Origin: Desulfobacterales bacterium GWB2_56_26
GTDB taxonomy: Bacteria; Desulfobacterota; Desulfobulbia; Desulfobulbales; Desulfocapsaceae
Direction of reading: 5' to 3'
DNA length: 43,815 bases
Assembly: GCA_001799365.1 (NCBI GenBank)
Contig: MGTI01000014.1
Coordinates: 1-43,815, forward strand
In this document: piece after piece, positions 41,722 through 43,815 of the stretch
How positions within the stretch are numbered: the stretch's first letter is position 1
Layout: the number at the start of each line of letters is the position of its first letter
Program-made: the position numbers and the translations under genes
The notes under the pieces: model-generated
What the model saw: only the letters and a program-made list of their open reading frames with translations
What the model was told of the DNA's origin: nothing
Database searches by the model: none

Positions 41722-41844
41722 AGAGCCTCGTCCATCAGTTTTGCTTATGTGGCCTTGTCTGGCTTAAGCGAATGCTGAAACCCGAGGAGAGTTTGAAGGC
41801 GACTTCATCCGATCATTTTCATTTCACTTGAGGAGGCATGTTCG

Positions 41845-42864
41845 ATGAGACAATTGAAGAAAGTTGTACCGACGATGGTTGCAGCATTTTGTCTGACCGC
41901 AGGGGTGGCCGCCGCCGGCACTCTTGACGACGTCAAAGCCAAAGGTTTCGTGCAGGCGGGCGTCAACGGCGAACTGTTCGGTTTCGGCAAACCGGACGAG
42001 AAAGGAGTCTGGAAAGGTCTCGATGTGGATACCGCCCGGGCGGTCGCCGCCGCGGTATTCGGCGATGCCGAGAAGGTGAAGTATATTCCGCTGACCGCCA
42101 AGACCCGCTTTACCGCCCTGCAGTCCGGTGAAATCGATGTACTCACCCGGAATGCCACACAGACGCTCACCCGCGACACCGACCTCGGCCTCGATTTCGT
42201 CCAGGTCAACTACTATGACGGCCAGGGCTTCCTGATCCCCAGCAAACTCGGGGTAAAGAGCGCAAAAGAGCTTGACGGCGCCACCGTCTGCGTCCTCCCC
42301 GGCACCACCACCGAGCAGAACGTCGCCGACTATTTCCGCGTCAATAAAATGAAGATGAATCCGGTCGTCATCGAGAACAACGCCGAGCTGGCTAAGGCCT
42401 TCTTCGCCGGCCGTTGCGACTGTCTGACCTCGGACGCCTCTCAGCTCGCCGGCATTCGCGCGGTTGCGCCGAATCCCGCTGACTATGTGCTCCTCCCCGA
42501 AATCATTTCCAAAGAGCCGCTCGCCCCGGCCGTCCGTCATGGCGACAACCAGTGGAAGGATGTCGTCAACTATTCGGTTCTGGCCATGATCGATGCGGAA
42601 GAACTGGGCATCACCTCGCAGAACGTCGACGAGATGTTGAAGAGCACCAACCCGGATATCCAGCGCTTCCTGGGCGTCACCCCGGGCAACGGCAAGGCCC
42701 TGGGCCTCGATGAAAAATGGGCCTACAACATCGTCAAGCAGGTCGGCAACTACGGCGAAGTGTTCGAGAGAAACGTCGGCGAGACCACCCCGCTGATGCT
42801 CAAACGCGGCCTCAACGCCCAGTGGAATAAAGGCGGTTTGATGTATTCGCCCCCGTTCAAATAA
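41845..42864 (+). CDS. aapJ: Amino-acid ABC transporter binding protein (AapJ/BztA family)
   Basis: This 339-residue periplasmic binding protein has a signal peptide (PTMVAAFCLTAGVAAAG). The mature protein matches the general L-amino-acid binders: GKPDEKGVWKGLDVDTARAV AAAVFGD-type opening, LQSGEIDVLTRNATQTLTRD, GQGFLIPSKLGVKSAKELDG, CVLPGTTTEQNVADYFR, FFAGRCDCLTSDASQL, and the C-terminal NYGEVFERNVG. It captures polar amino acids, such as glutamate or glutamine, for the permease encoded next. GAGGAGGCATGTTCG precedes the ATG. A 139-base inverted-repeat element separates it from aapQ. Confidence 0.94.
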   Translation: MRQLKKVVPTMVAAFCLTAGVAAAGTLDDVKAKGFVQAGVNGELFGFGKPDEKGVWKGLDVDTARAVAAAVFGDAEKVKYIPLTAKTRFTALQSGEIDVLTRNATQTLTRDTDLGLDFVQVNYYDGQGFLIPSKLGVKSAKELDGATVCVLPGTTTEQNVADYFRVNKMKMNPVVIENNAELAKAFFAGRCDCLTSDASQLAGIRAVAPNPADYVLLPEIISKEPLAPAVRHGDNQWKDVVNYSVLAMIDAEELGITSQNVDEMLKSTNPDIQRFLGVTPGNGKALGLDEKWAYNIVKQVGNYGEVFERNVGETTPLMLKRGLNAQWNKGGLMYSPPFK

Positions 42865-42894
42865 TTCTCAAAAACAAGGCATGTCCGAAACCTA

Positions 42895-43033
42895 GGAGGT
42901 TGTTCGAGAATAGGCATTTTTTCTCAGATCGAGACATTTCAGAAAAATAAGCACAGCCATACAGTTGATATTGCGAGCATTATTTTTCTGAAATAACGCG
43001 GAGATGGGAAAAGAGCATTCTCGGACGGCCTCC
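42895..43033. repeat. 139-base imperfect inverted-repeat element in the aapJ-aapQ gap
   Basis: The two ends form long arms of about 55 bases: GGAGGTTGTTCGAGAAT...TTTCAGAAAAATAA on the left and TTATTTTTCTGAAAT...ATTCTCGGACGGCCTCC on the right. They match strongly at both ends with a looser middle, around about 25 bases of loop. In mRNA this would be a large hairpin between the binding-protein and permease cistrons. In DNA it looks MITE-like. Confidence 0.7.
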
Positions 43034-43061
43034 TCTCGGCCATGCCGGAGAAGCAAGAAAC

Positions 43062-43815
43062 ATGGATCACACAACGACACCGGAGAAAATTCCCTTCCTG
43101 CGTGACCCGGCCAAGCTGGCGATTCTCTACCAACTGCTGACTCTGACCGGGGTCGGTCTGCTCAGCTATTATCTGGTCAGCAACACCCTGGCCAACCTTG
43201 AACGGCAATCGATCTCCACCGGATTCGGTTTCTTCCACCGGGAGGCGGCCTTCGAGATCGGGGAAACGTTCATCAGGTATTCCGCCGCCGACTCCTACGG
43301 CCGGGCGCTAACCGTGGGCTTCCTGAACACCCTGTCGGTGGCCTTTATCGGCATCGTCCTCACAGTGCTTCTAGGAACGGTGCTGGGCATCGCGAGGCTT
43401 TCCTCAAACTGGCTGGTGGCGAAACTCTCAGCCTGGTATATCGAATTTTTTCAGGACATTCCGATCCTCCTGCAGCTCTTTTTCTGGTACGCCTTTTTTT
43501 ACGAGATTCTGCCCGCACCGCGCCAGGCGCTCAATCCGATAGCGGGCGTTTTTCTCTGCAAGCGGGGGCTGGTCTTCGGTGTTCCCCATTGGCATGAGGC
43601 CTTTCTCTATGGATGTATTGCCTTCCTGGTCGCCCTGGCGTTGGTGTTCTTCATGCGAAAGTGGGCCGCGAAGCGTCAAGAAGCAACCGGCAAGTTCTTT
43701 CCCGTCGGGCGTAGCGGTGCGGCTCTGCTTGTCGGTCTGCCGCTTCTCGCCTGGTGGCTGGGCGGGGCGCCGACTGCCATGAACGTCCCGGAACTCACCG
43801 GCTTCAACTTCAAGG
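43062..43815 (+). CDS. aapQ: Amino-acid ABC transporter permease (AapQ/BztB family), 3' truncated by window
   Basis: The frame runs from the ATG at 43062 to the window edge without a stop (251 codons). The track lists no plus-strand ORF for it because there is no stop. It reads DPAKLAILYQLLTLTGVG, a membrane helix, LANLERQSISTGFGFFHREA, RALTVGFLNTLSVAFIGIVL, then the EAA-type contact loop region and FFQDIPILLQLFFWYAFFYE, all typical of AapQ/BztB permeases of polar amino-acid importers. The extended periplasmic loop (APRQALN, CKRGLVFG) is a feature of this branch. A modest GGAG lies about 12 bases before the start. It pairs with AapJ. Confidence 0.92.
   Translation, partial: MDHTTTPEKIPFLRDPAKLAILYQLLTLTGVGLLSYYLVSNTLANLERQSISTGFGFFHREAAFEIGETFIRYSAADSYGRALTVGFLNTLSVAFIGIVLTVLLGTVLGIARLSSNWLVAKLSAWYIEFFQDIPILLQLFFWYAFFYEILPAPRQALNPIAGVFLCKRGLVFGVPHWHEAFLYGCIAFLVALALVFFMRKWAAKRQEATGKFFPVGRSGAALLVGLPLLAWWLGGAPTAMNVPELTGFNFK

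Overview
The window reads as chromosomal DNA of an anaerobic, Gram-negative bacterium, most likely a sulfate-reducer-type Desulfobacterota (Desulfobulbales-like). This is inferred from gene content only: an AhbD-type haem radical-SAM enzyme, a giant BcrA/HgdC-type acyl-CoA dehydratase activase, a four-cysteine FMN glutamate-synthase-like enzyme, an ANTAR antitermination module, LolCD/MlaA/AsmA envelope genes, and many two-component and chemotaxis proteins. No rRNA, tRNA, CRISPR array, phage block or intact transposase was seen.

Layout. 1-4.4 kb: tail of a possible LysR regulator, a TPR protein, a small lipoprotein with a DUF1328 membrane peptide, then a secreted Cache protein followed by a chemoreceptor. 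4.6-5.8 kb: a decayed MscS C-terminus overlapped by a DUF2156 gene. 6-11.8 kb: a 1426-residue activase and a KaiC-like/XRE/cupin regulator. 11.8-14.7 kb (minus): winged-helix protein, GAF-ANTAR protein, and a glutamate-synthase-like enzyme whose leader carries two A-n-n-G hexaloop hairpins and a terminator, the classic ANTAR target. 15-19.2 kb: Nudix hydrolase, lysS, lolC, lolD. 19.3-26.7 kb: CHASE2 class III cyclase, a FecR protein with C-terminal repeats (minus), a hybrid histidine kinase and its overlapping response regulator with a GGDDF domain. 26.8-31.5 kb: AsmA protein, ADP-ribosylglycohydrolase, MlaA. 31.7-38.5 kb (minus): a cNMP-binding/AAA+/polyferredoxin membrane fusion, a PRPP-synthetase-like gene, leuB, rsmG and hisD. 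38.8-41.6 kb: ahbD, hemE and an HD-domain gene. 41.8 kb to the end: an AapJ-type amino-acid binding protein and the start of its AapQ-type permease.

How it fits together. Three themes recur. Nitrogen and amino-acid supply: ANTAR-controlled glutamate synthase-like enzyme, hisD, leuB, PRPP synthetase-like gene, amino-acid ABC uptake. Signal transduction: cyclase, cNMP-binding fusion, hybrid kinase with GGDDF regulator, chemoreceptor. Envelope maintenance: LolCD, AsmA, MlaA, DUF1328. The spaces between genes hold at least three families of short palindromic repeats (REP-like), plus two larger inverted repeats. The strongest regulatory discovery is the complete promoter, dual-hairpin, terminator leader at 13.55-13.68 kb. 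The strongest protein discovery is the cNMP/degenerate AAA+/Fe-S membrane fusion at 31.7-34.3 kb, with the KaiC-like/XRE/cupin regulator next.
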